This document shows positions 20,231 through 31,378 of a DNA stretch of 60,000 nt, piece after piece; within the stretch, counting starts at the first letter, position 1, and the number at the start of each line of letters is the position of its first letter. The stretch is from Takakia lepidozioides. Taxonomy: Eukaryota > Streptophyta > Takakiopsida > Takakiales > Takakiaceae. The position numbers and the translations under genes are program-made. The notes beneath the pieces were generated by a model. The model worked only from the letters and a program-made list of their open reading frames with translations, was not told the DNA's origin and did no database searches. Location of the stretch: positions 38,272,042 through 38,332,041 of the forward strand of contig CM060734.1 of the NCBI GenBank assembly GCA_030704615.1, written 5' to 3'.

Positions 20231-22430
20231 ATGGGCGATCAGCGAAATCCCTGCATAACTATGCATCAACCATGGGCGTCGTTGCTGGTGTACGGCATCA
20301 AGCGAATCGAGGGCCGCTCCTGGCCATCCCCAATTCAAGGTACTTGAGACCTGTGTGTCCTTAACCTTCTTCCATACATTCAATTTTAATTGTTATTTTC
20401 CCAGTCTTCTTCGTCAAAAACCCTAATCTTACTCAAGCAGCAGTCTTTTAAAAGCTCCGTTTCAGATGATAGCTCTGTCACCCATGAAGGAGATTCAAAC
20501 TGCCAGGGGGGGACGGGGAGATGGGGAAAGGGGAGAGAAGGATGGAGAAGAGCTTTAGAGAAGTGAAGTAGGAACGATAAGGTAGAGATGTGTGTGGCGG
20601 AAGGGTGTTCCGACTTAGACATGATTTCTTTCCAGTGCATTTATCATGGCATGCGTATCTGATGTTCTACGATATGCAATTGCGTTTGGGGATGTGAAAG
20701 CAGGGCGGCTATGGATTCACGCTGCTTCGAAGGTCCCCGAAGCTGCAACCATTCAAGCGATGGAGCAGTTTTACCGTGATATTTATGCAGTTGATGGTGT
20801 GACCAACATTGAGTTTCCACCATTCTATCCAACGTCTGTCCTCTTGGGTATGTTCCTTCTGTGTGTGTGGATGCTATATACGAGGTGGGCAAACACCACA
20901 GAAGTTCTCTCCTCCCTATCCATGTGTCCTCACATTTGCAGTTAGGCTCTGGGAAATGTATTCTCTTTAGGCTCAGAGGAAAGACTGCAGACCTGTGAAC
21001 TTCAGCTAATCTGAAAAGCATCTCAAGTATACTGAAAATTGCAATTAGAACCAAGTGCACAACTGAGGTGATCTTCATGTGCAGGTTGTGTCAACGTGGT
21101 GGGTTGTGTCTCTCTCCCAGAGTTAGTCAGCTGCGAAAAGCTTCCAGATAGTGTATGTTTTCTTTGTAACCTTGACCATGTTGAGCCTAGGAGAAGAATA
21201 GATTTTTACTTTGTACTCTCTACTTCTGTTGAATGTGAGGCCGAGTTTAGGCATGAATCACACATGTCCAAATGTATTAGAGTGCGCTTTTAGATGCAGT
21301 CATCCTCAAGCCCTAGAAGGTTTGCTGACACAAAATCAAGTTACGACACTGAAAAAACTATGACGTGGATAAATGGAGAGAGCCACACAAGAGTTTTGGA
21401 TCTACCAACCAATGCTTAGATGGGAGATGGTGCTACTGAATGCAGATACGCTTGGAAGGCCAGACAGATTTTTGTTGGCTTTGCGAGGACCCGCAGGTAT
21501 GGCAGTTTCTCTTGGTTTTCTTTCTGATTGTCATTTTCCCTCTCTTACTGGATGACAAATGGGCCAGAGAAATAGGGGGAATTCTCTTCAATCTTTTATC
21601 TTATGTTATATTTGTTGGCTATCCTCCAATGGTGTTTACCAGAGGACTAAAAATGTAGACAACTGAACATGATTCAAGCAGGTGGCAGTGTCCAAATGAC
21701 GTTTGATCTATGCAGCTCATAGAGCAGTCAACACCTTATGTTTGTCACTGGTATTATCTTACGTTTCTGTGTGCAGAAGCTGGTCGTCCCCTTGGAAATG
21801 CGCGGTTGGCAAGGTGTCTACAACCTTCAGAAGAAGGTCAGCTTTTATATTATGGATTATCCTAGTCAATCACCTGAAGGGCTACTTTTTGATATAATAA
21901 CCTTGTTAAAGAATCCATGCACCTTATGGAATCAAATGTGCTACTTTGTTCCAAGTACCCTTGATGCATTCAAGTAATGTGAGTTGCTAGTGAGCATGCA
22001 GTCTGGTATGAAACACTAGCATCATGTATGTGGTGTATTGTCTGTAGTCCGAGCTCAGTATCATTATCAGTGATTACAGCTGCTGTTGATTGTCATGTAG
22101 ATTGCTGATGCATCTGTGTGGTGTCATGTAGGTTGTAGCTGCTCTATTCTGCGCTCAATATCATCTGTAACATAAATACAGCTGATGTTGTGTATGGGTT
22201 GCTTTATACAGATTGCTGATGTGGCGCCCAGGGGTCTACGACCTGTGAAAGTCCCAGTGCGCATGAAATTCCCTCTCCCAATCACCAAAGAGGCTTCTTC
22301 CAAGAGTGCTGACCCCTCAGTTGTGAGCACTGGACAAATGCAGAAAAATCCGTTAAGTCTCCAGGTTTCTCCCTCTTTAAATGTTTCAATACAAGGTGCA
22401 CGTACGGCAGCGAACCAGTTCAAACGATGA
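20231..22430 (+). CDS. ASCH-domain protein (6 exons)
   Basis: The product belongs to the ASCH superfamily, whose members include the C-terminal part of the transcription coactivator ASC-1 (TRIP4) and EOLA proteins and are predicted RNA-binding. Exons are 20231-20339, 20704-20847, 21085-21152, 21446-21496, 21777-21836 and 22212-22430, all in phase, giving 216 residues. The N-terminus has the strand M-H-Q-P-W-A-S-L-L-V-Y followed by the diagnostic G-x-K-x-x-E-x-R signature (G22, K24, E27, R29). R-L-W-I-H-A-A-S-K, a G-C-V-N-V-V-G-C strand, D-F-C-W-L-C and R-G-W-Q-G-V-Y-N-L complete the domain by about residue 150. The Lys/Ser/Thr-rich tail from exon 6 is probably disordered. It resembles a stand-alone plant ASCH protein. 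No zinc-finger part of ASC-1 was seen. Confidence 0.88.
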
Positions 22431-23489
22431 CAGGTAGCAGAGATTTCTTGTGTACATATTTGCCTCTCGTTTAACATTGTAAGCCCTCTCTCTCTCTTTC
22501 TCTCTCTCATATTAATCAGTGCTAGTCAATGAGCTGCATTCTCCCCTTCCTCACAACAGTGGGACATGCAACCACATCCACCTGTTGGTAGAGCGCTGCT
22601 GGATCAACATCATTCCCTTATATTATGATGTTAATCCCAGCTCTTACATCAAATCCCAATTTCCTTAGAGCAGCTTGTCCTTGGCAGTCTGAGAGTTTGT
22701 TGGCCATTTTGGTTTAGTTTCAAATCCTGATGGTTGAATTCTCACTGCTGGAAGAAAGGACAAGCCGCAGCACGCGGGATAAAGGAGGGGTAAGGATTGG
22801 AAGGTTTGAATACTGCCTGGAAGGTTTGACCTAGCTGATGGGTGCAGGATTCGTTGATGGGTACATCCCAAATGGCAGTCAGCACACAGATGAATACTTT
22901 GAATTACCTCTCCATTGCACCATTTTCTCACAGCAATTCAGATGGTCACAAGCAGTTCTATTTTGCGGTTAACCCTTAAATGCCTAGGTTCAAATTGTCT
23001 TAAACACCCACTTTTCATCACCCCAGCCCTAATCTCAAGCTATCTACCTACCCTCATTCATCCATGGAAATGAACTGTGTGTACCTTGCACACGCACCTC
23101 CTAAACAAGTTTGGGAAGATTCTACCCTGGAGTTTAGGACATAATGGGTAACTCCAGGGTATAAATGGGTCGCACGATTTTTTTTCATATCAGGCAAAAA
23201 TTTGAGTTTGTGGCTTTGACCAATCAATCAATTAAAAAAAAACAAATTTGTCAAACCTCTGTATTCCAGTGCGTGGTATATATTCTGGCTACCCTGTAAC
23301 AGGGTAGCTGCTTTGTAAGTGAAGTGAAGGCAAGTTCAAGGTGGGAATGAGAATGTACAACATCAAGCAAAGTGACTTACACAATTTGTTTTGTTATTAT
23401 GGAGATCCCTCCGGTGCAACCATGGGGCTCAACAAGCATAGAAAGCCAAGACACTTGAAATTTTTATATTTCATGAAAATACAAGTGGA

Positions 23490-23536
23490 ACGGAAAGATA
23501 AAGATAAGGATAAAGTTTCCTTAACGTCCAGTGTAA
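23490..23536 (-). mobile_element. SINE-1 3'-end fragment
   Basis: On the minus strand this ends CACTGGACGTTAAGGAAAC followed by TTTATC repeats. That is the 3' end of the tRNA-derived SINE best seen at 56585-56765. The 5' part with the promoter is missing. Confidence 0.6.
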
Positions 23537-23611
23537 GGGAAAGGAAAAAGAAATGGGAAAGGTTGTTTATTTATTTTTAAAGGGAAGGTTGTTGAACATC
23601 CTCAATCTAGA

Positions 23612-23720
23612 GAAAGTAAGGTAAAGTTTGTTTAACGTCCAGTGAATCATAAGCCCCCCAAGAAACGCGCCTACTTCTCTCAACACACAGCCCTGCAAAT
23701 GGCGCAGTACAAATTGTAAT
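23612..23720 (-). mobile_element. SINE-1 3'-end fragment
   Basis: This is a second 5'-truncated copy only about 80 bp from the previous one. It shares TTCACTGGACGTTAAACAAAC (minus strand) and the upstream GTGTTGAG stretch. An insertion near 23655-23680 separates the two blocks. Confidence 0.5.
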
Positions 23721-25149
23721 TTATATCCAGCAAACTGGCATGGGTCCCCCTACAATCAGGGATATGGGTCAATCTCATACCAATGATTGTGTGCGGGCCG
23801 CCGCTATGGAATGCATGAAAACAAACACATGAAGACGGCCATCTCTTTACATGTCTGTGAGTATAAAATAAAGACACTTTTGATTGTGTCATGTCAGTCT
23901 TTATGATGTAGTTCATAAACATTCCACACTGGCAGTGTCCTTCACATCTTATTAAGTTGGGAGTGGTTTCTAAATACTTCAGAGCAGTTCATCATCAATG
24001 ATATGCCCTTCCTCAGACCTCAGACCTCCCTCCTGTGGGGCCGGCACCAAACCACAGAATCCACAGTCAGCATGTGAGACCACTCACCTCTAATATACAA
24101 TTTTTCATGCATTGTGCCATCTTCTTTTTCTTTTTCTTTAAGGGAAACCTGGGAGCGACCGCTCACAATTCAGGCCCTTGAGGAGGGGAAAAACCACAAG
24201 GTACATATTTACTACAGTTATGGTCCCTATTTGCATTTTTGCTGGGCCTGCCTGCAGAGCGCACTAGAGTAGTTTACTACCGTAATAAGGGAGTAGCAAG
24301 TAGTAGGCTCCCCTCCTTTATATACCCTGGTGGAGCCTTCTAGAAGGTTGCTCTGCCCACGTGTCAATCCCAAACAACCCCTGCCTCCCACCACTTGACA
24401 CTTCTACAATAGCTACCCAATACAAAAATAACCCCAGTTTCACTCTATTCAGATTGGGCCCCTTAACAGGAAAATTAGAAAGGAACCTCGCTACGAGGTG
24501 CCAGCCAAGACATAGGCTGGGTAATCTTCGAGGAAGACGATTATTACTCACTTCATTCATGAGAGCGTGTGGATGAAATGAAAACCCTCGTGGATGAGTG
24601 AACCATACGGAAAGGAAAGACGCCTTTAAGGATGTAATATTGTCCTCATGCATGAAGGACCTCTCACACCCTCATTACCTGTTTTCATCTACATCCGCGG
24701 ATGACATATACTAGACGACGCTGCTGTGGCTCTGAGGTAGTTACTAGTTACGTCGACTGTGCTTGCGGCCCGCAGAGGAATGTCACTCATAGTAAGTCAT
24801 AAGGGTGTCGGCAGGCATTATTATTAGTCCTTCCTGGTCGAGTGAAACCATAATTTAGCTACTTCGCCAAATGAGTCCATTGCGGGTGAAGTTTTCTTAA
24901 TTTAATAGGTTATAATAAATATATCATACAAAAATATATATAAATATCTTAAATTGTCGGATGTCGCGCCACTGAGGCCCTGGCAGGGTGTCCAAGTTTC
25001 CCTTTAAATACATAAATAATAAATAAACTAAAATAAAATTGAGAGAACAGATATGATGAGTATGATGAGCCGGTGGGACCCGCCAAAACCACCGGCCGCC
25101 ACCCGAGGTACGGGATCGTCAGCCCGGCCTGCGCTGACCGTGTTTCCTC

Positions 25150-25700
25150 ACAGCCGGCATGCACCTACCCGCAGTCGCCAGTAAGCGACTAGTAAGCGAC
25201 TACCGCGGCAGTGCCGCGGTAGAAAGGGCTAGTAATAAGTTGTGTGGCACGGCAGGCTGGAAAAGGAAGGCCGAGTCACCGAGGCGGCCACGTTACCAAG
25301 GCGATCGGGTGACGCGGATGCGGTGCGCGTCGTGGAGGCGCGTGGGCAGAGAACGTGGAGCGGAGACGAACGCGGTCATCCGCGCGTGTGTGGGCGCGGG
25401 GGGCGCACGCCCCCTTCCTCACACGCGCGGCGTGTCTGACAGTATACGTAGGGGGCGGATGGATGAAACTTCAAGGAAGTCAGGCAAACGATATGGGACA
25501 ATTGATTATTGTGGGCGTGCCTCGAAATTGATGACGAGCACGGAAGCGCGGTTTGAATTTGGTGGGTGCGGGGCGCGGATTGGCGCGCGGGGGCGGATTA
25601 GATCTGCCAAAATATTTGGTGGCAGCGGCGGCGCATCATTGGTGCCGCTCTGGCTGTCGCGCCCACTTGCGCTTTGTAGGGATTGTGCAGCGAGGCATGT
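25150..25700. other. CpG-rich island of unknown role
   Basis: This ~550-bp block is strikingly GC- and CpG-rich (many GCGCG, CGCG and GGCGCG runs) compared with its AT-rich flanks, where CpG is scarce. A 189-codon frame runs through it on the plus strand (25159-25728), but its Arg/Gly/Ala-rich composition is what GC-rich DNA gives by chance and I match it to no family. It may be an unmethylated promoter-type island, an exon of an unrecognised gene, or inserted foreign or organellar DNA. Confidence 0.5.
25180..25222. repeat. Direct repeat plus perfect 23-bp palindrome
   Basis: Two adjacent copies of AGTAAGCGACT (25180-25190, 25191-25201) run into a perfect inverted repeat. Its arms CTACCGCGGCA (25200-25210) and TGCCGCGGTAG (25212-25222) are separated by a single G. 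Each arm contains the CCGCGG palindrome. Confidence 0.85.
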
Positions 25701-25943
25701 TTGTGTAGGTCACAGTGCGTCCTTGTGATGGCGTGTATTGATGGTCGGGTAGGTTTGCATGACGCTGCTGCTCTGCCCAATCACTCACCCAAGATGCGCA
25801 CATTCTCCGCAGAGCGATGACGACGACAAGCAATAGATAAGAACAAATCGAAAGAGAGTGGAAAGGACTACGATATCAACTTTCTACATTTCTCTACCTC
25901 CTATAATATGACATACCTATAAAGAAAATTACCGATTACCGAA

Positions 25944-26035
25944 CAAGATAAAGATGAAGTTTCTTTAACGTCCAGTGAATTTACAGAGCCTACAGCTCAA
26001 CACACAGGCCATCGAGATAGAAGGTGAATGGTCTT
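25944..26035 (-). mobile_element. SINE-1 3'-half fragment
   Basis: On the minus strand it carries CTCGATGGCCTGTGTGTTGAG, then ATTCACTGGACGTTAAAGAAA, then TTTATC. This is the same 3' half as the full copy at 56585-56765. The tRNA-like head is absent. Confidence 0.65.
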
Positions 26036-26140
26036 CTTATCTGGAAGTGAGAAAGGTGAGAATGAAAGGGAAGCAGCGATGGGCCCACCCATCACCTGAG
26101 AATTCTTCGGGGATTGCAACGAGGAGATGCTGACGACTCG

Positions 26141-26144
<4 letters not shown>

Positions 26145-26176
<32 letters not shown>
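26145..26176 (+). repeat. (GA)16 microsatellite
   Basis: An uninterrupted 32-bp GA run lies about 770 bp upstream of the EXORDIUM-like start codon. GA repeats in plant promoters can bind GAGA-binding BPC proteins, but nothing here shows that it does. Confidence 0.85.
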
Positions 26177-26177
<1 letters not shown>

Positions 26178-26565
26178 GATGAGGGAGGGGGAGTTCACAC
26201 GCACAAGGGCGGTGGAGTTGGGAAAGGAGAAAAGCAAACGACCGACCTGCAGATCCAAGGGTGGCAGCCATGATTGGGCATAACAGAGCATCGAAATGCA
26301 GACCTGTAAAGGGGCCAGGTGGCCAGCGGTTATAAGTGTTTAGGAGGCTGTCTGTGTGGGCCCTCGAGTGGGGAGATGATGGGGGGAGATGGAGGGGTGA
26401 TGCAGGGGAGGAACAGCCATGGTGCCCAGCTGGCCCGTCAACGGCAACGCTGGGACAGCTTGGCAGCCGCTCATTGTCTGTGCTGCGCTGGCGATTGTCC
26501 TGCACACTGCCCCTCTCCGTCTTTCGAGTTACCACCCTTCTGCTGCCTCTCTGTCGTTGCATCTC

Positions 26566-26573
26566 TTTATAAG
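26566..26573 (+). promoter_or_regulatory. Putative TATA box of EXORDIUM-like gene
   Basis: TTTATAAG sits in pyrimidine-rich sequence about 340 bp before the start codon. If used, transcription would begin near 26600 and leave a ~315-nt leader that contains several upstream start codons or frames. This is inferred from position and consensus only. Confidence 0.35.
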
Positions 26574-26916
26574 TATCGCCGCTGCAACCGCCATTTCTCA
26601 CGCTGCAAGCAGGCCACGGTTTCTCTGGCTCTCCAAGTTGCAGGCCTACTTGATCGGCTGCAGTGTAGAGCCCAACTACAAAGTTCATCTTTTTCCGAGT
26701 TCTCCTACTCAGCTACAGTGCAGCTTCTCTTTCCTATCTTTCCCACCGTTGAATGCTCCACCTCTACAATTCCTCCCTGCATTTCTCATTCAGTCAACTC
26801 TCTCTCCTTCCGAATTCTCGCTTCGCAGTCTCATAGCGTCCGCTTACAAGTGCAGGAATCCTAGACATTAGAAGGTTTCGTTTTTTTCCAGCAAGGCCCC
26901 CCCGGCCTTTCTCACA

Positions 26917-27945
26917 ATGGCCCACACTTCAGTGTGTGTTAGTGGAAATACATACTATGCAATTGCTTTGCTCTTGATGTGCTGCATTGCGCATTCCGTT
27001 GATGCTCGGCCTTCTCCCCTTTTCTCTATTCTCGAGCCGAGTATTTCTCAAAATACGGGTGCTCGAAAGCTATCAACGCTTGTGAACAATGCCCTGGTAT
27101 TACCTTACCATAATGGCCCGTTGCTCTCTGGGAACTCAAATCTGGACGTCTATGTTATCTGGTATGGAATCTTCAGTCCGGCGCAGCAATCCATCGTCCG
27201 CGACCTCCTTGCTTCCTTCCGGCAATCGTCTACGATTCACCCTTCAGTGAGCAGCTGGTGGGCACTGACTGCAGGCTACAAGGATACATCCAATGCCGGC
27301 GTGAGGGCTGCAGTCCAACTGGGTGGCGAGGTCTCCGACGCCGCTTACTCTCTTGGGAAGAATCTCAAGACAGCTGACATTGAATCGTTAGTGTCGAAGT
27401 CATTGGCTACATTACCATCAGATTCACAGGCAATTTATCTGGTGCTCACTGCAGAAGACGTCTTCGTCGAAGGCTTCTGCATGGACACCTGCGCGTCCCA
27501 TTCCTTCATAGCTCCATCAGCAGCCACAAAGGAGCAGCAGCTGCCCTTTGCTTGGGTTGGGAACTCTGCAACCCAATGTCCCGGTCAATGTGCGTGGCCT
27601 TATGCCCTTCCCCATTATGGGCCACAAGGGGCCAAAGCTTTGATCGCTCCAAACGGCGATGTGGGTGTTGATGGCATGGTCATCAATATTGGCAGCATGT
27701 TAGCGGGTACAGCCACCGACCCCTTCAACAATGGCTACTACCAGGGTAGTGCTGCAGCTCCACTGGAGGCGGCTACCGCTTGCACTGGAATCTATGGGAA
27801 GGGAGCATACCCCGGTAACCCTGGAGATTTGTTGCAGGACAATTTGACGGGGGCAAGTTACAATGCACTGGGCGTCAACAGCCGCCAATTTTTGCTGCCG
27901 GCTCTCTGGGATCCGTCGACCAGTGTTTGTACGCCTCCTTCCTGA
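26917..27945 (+). CDS. EXORDIUM-like secreted protein (intronless)
   Basis: The product is a 342-residue member of the EXORDIUM/PHI-1 family, apoplastic proteins linked to brassinosteroid-responsive growth and carbon status. Their molecular activity is unknown. A signal peptide is evident: a hydrophobic stretch Y-A-I-A-L-L-L-M-C-C-I-A about residues 14-25, with likely cleavage after the Ala near position 30. The mature part shows the family hallmarks: L-P-Y-H-N-G-P-L-L, N-L-D-V-Y-V-I-W-Y-G, S-S-W-W, F-C-M-D-T-C-A-S-H, A-W-V-G-N-S-A-T-Q-C-P-G-Q-C-A-W-P, and a C-terminal C-T-G-I-Y-G-K-G-A-Y-P-G. The length is slightly above the usual ~310-320, and the single-exon structure is typical. The start is the first in-frame Met that gives a signal peptide. 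Confidence 0.93.
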   Translation: MAHTSVCVSGNTYYAIALLLMCCIAHSVDARPSPLFSILEPSISQNTGARKLSTLVNNALVLPYHNGPLLSGNSNLDVYVIWYGIFSPAQQSIVRDLLASFRQSSTIHPSVSSWWALTAGYKDTSNAGVRAAVQLGGEVSDAAYSLGKNLKTADIESLVSKSLATLPSDSQAIYLVLTAEDVFVEGFCMDTCASHSFIAPSAATKEQQLPFAWVGNSATQCPGQCAWPYALPHYGPQGAKALIAPNGDVGVDGMVINIGSMLAGTATDPFNNGYYQGSAAAPLEAATACTGIYGKGAYPGNPGDLLQDNLTGASYNALGVNSRQFLLPALWDPSTSVCTPPS

Positions 27946-30900
27946 TTGACATCTGCTGGATTGCGATTTAGTATTGGCTTGATGGGGAGAGGGATTTTCT
28001 CCTGTATTGGCACTCAAATATGATATGATGCGAGGTTGACAGGATAATTCGCCTTTCCTCTCAAATCGTCGGTTAAGGTGGGCTATGGCACGGTAAAGAT
28101 TTGTTATATCACATGTCCAGCTTTCAACTTTGCAGATTCAGTTCAGAAACCTCTGAGAGACGATCGGCATTGTAATTCAAAGAATCGGCCTTCGGTGCCT
28201 TCTAGCCACGCGAGTACAGGAGAGAAACTGTAGAATACTATTGTCCTCTGAAGCCATTTAAATGGCACAACCATTCTTTTAACACAGGGTTGAGTATTAG
28301 TGTACGTTGCATATCAACAACACACCAAAATGTATGGCTACCAGACTTGTGGGTTTTTGCTCTCTTGATTAATGTTAAGAACCCTTGGCATTCTTATGGT
28401 CAGTGGAGAAATCTGCAAACTACCTCCATGTAATAGTAGATGTTTCTCCTGTAATCATGACCCACGGTGCCCGCAATAAAATGATTTGAAAAGCTTCTGG
28501 AGAAGAGGGTGGTTGTTGTTCAGATTTCTACGTTTTAGTATTGCACGCCAGTTACTTGCCTTCTAACCTTAACAGCATTCCCAACCTCAGATGTACAATG
28601 ACATTCGTTTAAAACCACATTTCAGTGTTTTACAGATTACTGTTTCATGGTTAAATACCTCGCTGCTTATATCCGCTATCATGGATTGGCTTACGAATTC
28701 TCACGCAAATGCCTCTTTGTTTTTGCCTTGTTTTTTAGCTCATAGCTTGCATGTATAACATCTACACAGAGAGTTCCAGACCACAAAATACATACCCACC
28801 CAATCGTGTCAGTTTATTCGGAGAAATTCTCTTATCTTCCGCTCGTGTACATGGTAATTCCAGAGCAAGCAACTGCCCAATCAATCGAACGACCGTCGAT
28901 TGATGGGCAAAACATCTGTACAGTAAAAAGATTGTGTAGAGCAATACTTCTGTAGAACATTTCTATGGAATTCTGAAGACGATCTGCCCTTAGAATCTAT
29001 ATAGAAGCTGAAGGACGAAATCTCGGCACCAGCAACCAAGATGCCGACCTATCTTTCCTAATAGGCACTACATTTATCCTGCTTTCGATCTGAGCTACCT
29101 CAATCACCTGGAGCCGGCGCTACTTCCCGGCGTGGTACATCCCATATCGTTGTAGCTGCACTGTTACGCAGACAATCCACAATTAGACGATATACACGTA
29201 CAATCTGGCCCTGTCATACCAGCAGCTAACATTACTATTCATATCAACTTTGCAAGAAGGCTGACGCTAAGCAGTAGGCCTAGACTCTAGACACAACACA
29301 CGCGGGCAGGAACTAAGATTTCAAGTGGATTCATGAAGTCTTCCGTGGAAAACTGTACTCAGACCATCCAGTGAATAAATGGTGGACTTTGTCACTCGCA
29401 TGCGTTTGCTTCTTACCTACACTCCTCAGTAACGCCCGGGATCCACACGGGCTCATCGGCGGACATATTCCGCTTGCTGCCACACCTGCAAAGCACCAAT
29501 TTTCACCGCTTACTACATTTTCTCACACACAGCAGAGTATGATCGAAGCACATCAAAACTGCCCGGTCCAACCAACTGTCCTTTGCCTTAATTGAGAGTC
29601 TTCTGTATCACGGCCTTAATTGAGTCTTCTGTATCACGGTCTCTCAAAGAACCTCTTACAGACATCATTCAAGCCCCCGATCATGACCCTGGCTCCTCCT
29701 ACAGATCCTCATGGCAAGTACATAAACTCGAAGAAAGTCCAAACACTAATTCAAACACTAATAAACAATCGTAGCTCTCACTTGCAAGTGGGGCCGCAGT
29801 TGCAGCCATTAGAACAGTCGCACTTGGGGTTGCCACAGCCCGACATTGTGACCCACAAATCTATACCGAAGCAAACAGATACAAGACTGTCTCACAGCAG
29901 TTGACAAGGATGATCGCCCTCAACAAGCTTCTTCAAACTTCCGGTATGAACAGTTTATTCGGCAAACTTCCCACTTTTATACAGAAATCTCTCCTGCTGA
30001 TAATATCTTTGCCGCCATGCACGGATCGCTACATGTGTAGAGCTGATTTGTAGCTTGCAAACACCTCCAATGCGAGAGTGGAGGCCATGCAGAGTCAGCG
30101 CCACGCGCTCCCAGGGTGGCGCCACCTCAGTTTGGAGCCCCCCCATCTCTCGGATATCTTCACCCCATCTGTCTGCTCACTATCTGTGCAACACCACAAT
30201 CTCCTCGTTTGCGGGCGGTGAGGGCCTGTGCTGTGCACCTTCCACTGGCCTTTGCTGACCCAGTTACCCATGGCTAATCAGATATGTACCATGGCCAGAT
30301 TGGAATGGAACTTATAGCTAGATGTTTCTACTGCAATCCTCACACATGTCACCATTTTGGTAATAAACCTCCTTTCCTTCCTTTCCTTTCCTGTCCTACG
30401 CCTCTTAACAAGCTTTACCACTGCTTAGCCTTTTGTCTCACAGCCCCCAATCAGCCTTTCTTCACGCTTCGCCTACATTACAATAGACTCTACATCTTCA
30501 TTGCAAAACCCTGCAACACCCTCCTATCGGAGCTAATGCATGAGATGTTTTTGGATGTAGCCTGTAGTATGTCCTGGCTCTTTGACAGCTGAGCTTGTCT
30601 AACACATTCTGAAAAACCTACTGCTCTGCCCCTTTCCTTGCCTTCTGGACACGCCACTGCCAGATGATGTTCACTTGGTCCCTCATTGATTCCATTTGGA
30701 TTGTTATCAGAGCCAAATAGCCCAGAGACATTCAACAATGCAGGAACCCAAGACTCACACCAGATTTCAGAACAGGATCAGGATCTTTCCCAGCTAGTGC
30801 TGGGTACATTAGCCACCTGTCACAGAGCCTTCCTTGCATGCACAATTGTCACAACAAAACTGCAATTATTCTTCCATGACAGCATTGCATCTTTCCACAA

Positions 30901-31378
30901 TGGAAGACCCTCTCATGTTCTGAGCCACTGTGCGTCTCAATTCTCAAGTCTCACCCCCCAAACAAACCCTCTTGCACCACTCTGGCATAATTGACCATTG
31001 ATGTCATGTGGTACACCCCATGCAGCGGAAATAGGTAGGGAAATCATGGCCTATTAGGAAACTCTAGTAATCTACCACTCAAAATCAGTTGGAGATAACA
31101 TCTGATTTCAAGACTAACTAAACTACTTTACTCTTTGCCAGATAAAATGTAGAAGTGCCCCACATAACCCATAATTGGCCTCCAACTACTACACCGTGGG
31201 GGACCTTCCAGTGACAGGTCGTCAAGCGGCTGATGTTGTCACTGCCCATTTTGGCAGGTTGATTGGAAGTCACCAACTTTGCAACATGGTTTGGATTTGG
31301 AGGTGACAGTTGCATTTTGCTGGAAAGAAATCTCCGTGTACCCCACATGAGCATGTCTCACAGTCATGGCAGCGAAGT
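27946..31378. other. 3.4-kb spacer, no gene seen
   Basis: This holds the EXORDIUM-like 3' untranslated region, then DNA with only short unmatched frames, then the 3' region of the minus-strand polymerase V-like gene. A short tandem duplication at about 29585-29640 is the only internal structure I noticed. Confidence 0.5.
29585..29640 (+). repeat. Two-copy ~26-bp tandem duplication
   Basis: CCTTAATTGAG(AG)TCTTCTGTATCACGG occurs twice in direct succession, the first copy with a 2-bp insertion. It looks like a simple slippage or local duplication. Confidence 0.8.

Larger units (their letters stand above)
22431..26560. other. 4.1-kb spacer with SINE fragments and CpG-rich island
   Basis: No gene is supported here. 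It contains three SINE 3' fragments (listed separately), a GC- and CpG-rich island (25150-25700) and a (GA)n microsatellite. The final part is the upstream region of the EXORDIUM-like gene. Confidence 0.5.

Noticed and set aside
25159-25728. 189-codon plus-strand frame in the CpG-rich island
   Set aside because: Stop codons are rare in GC-rich DNA. The composition is random-looking (Arg/Gly/Ala) and no motif is recognised, so it is kept only as part of the island.
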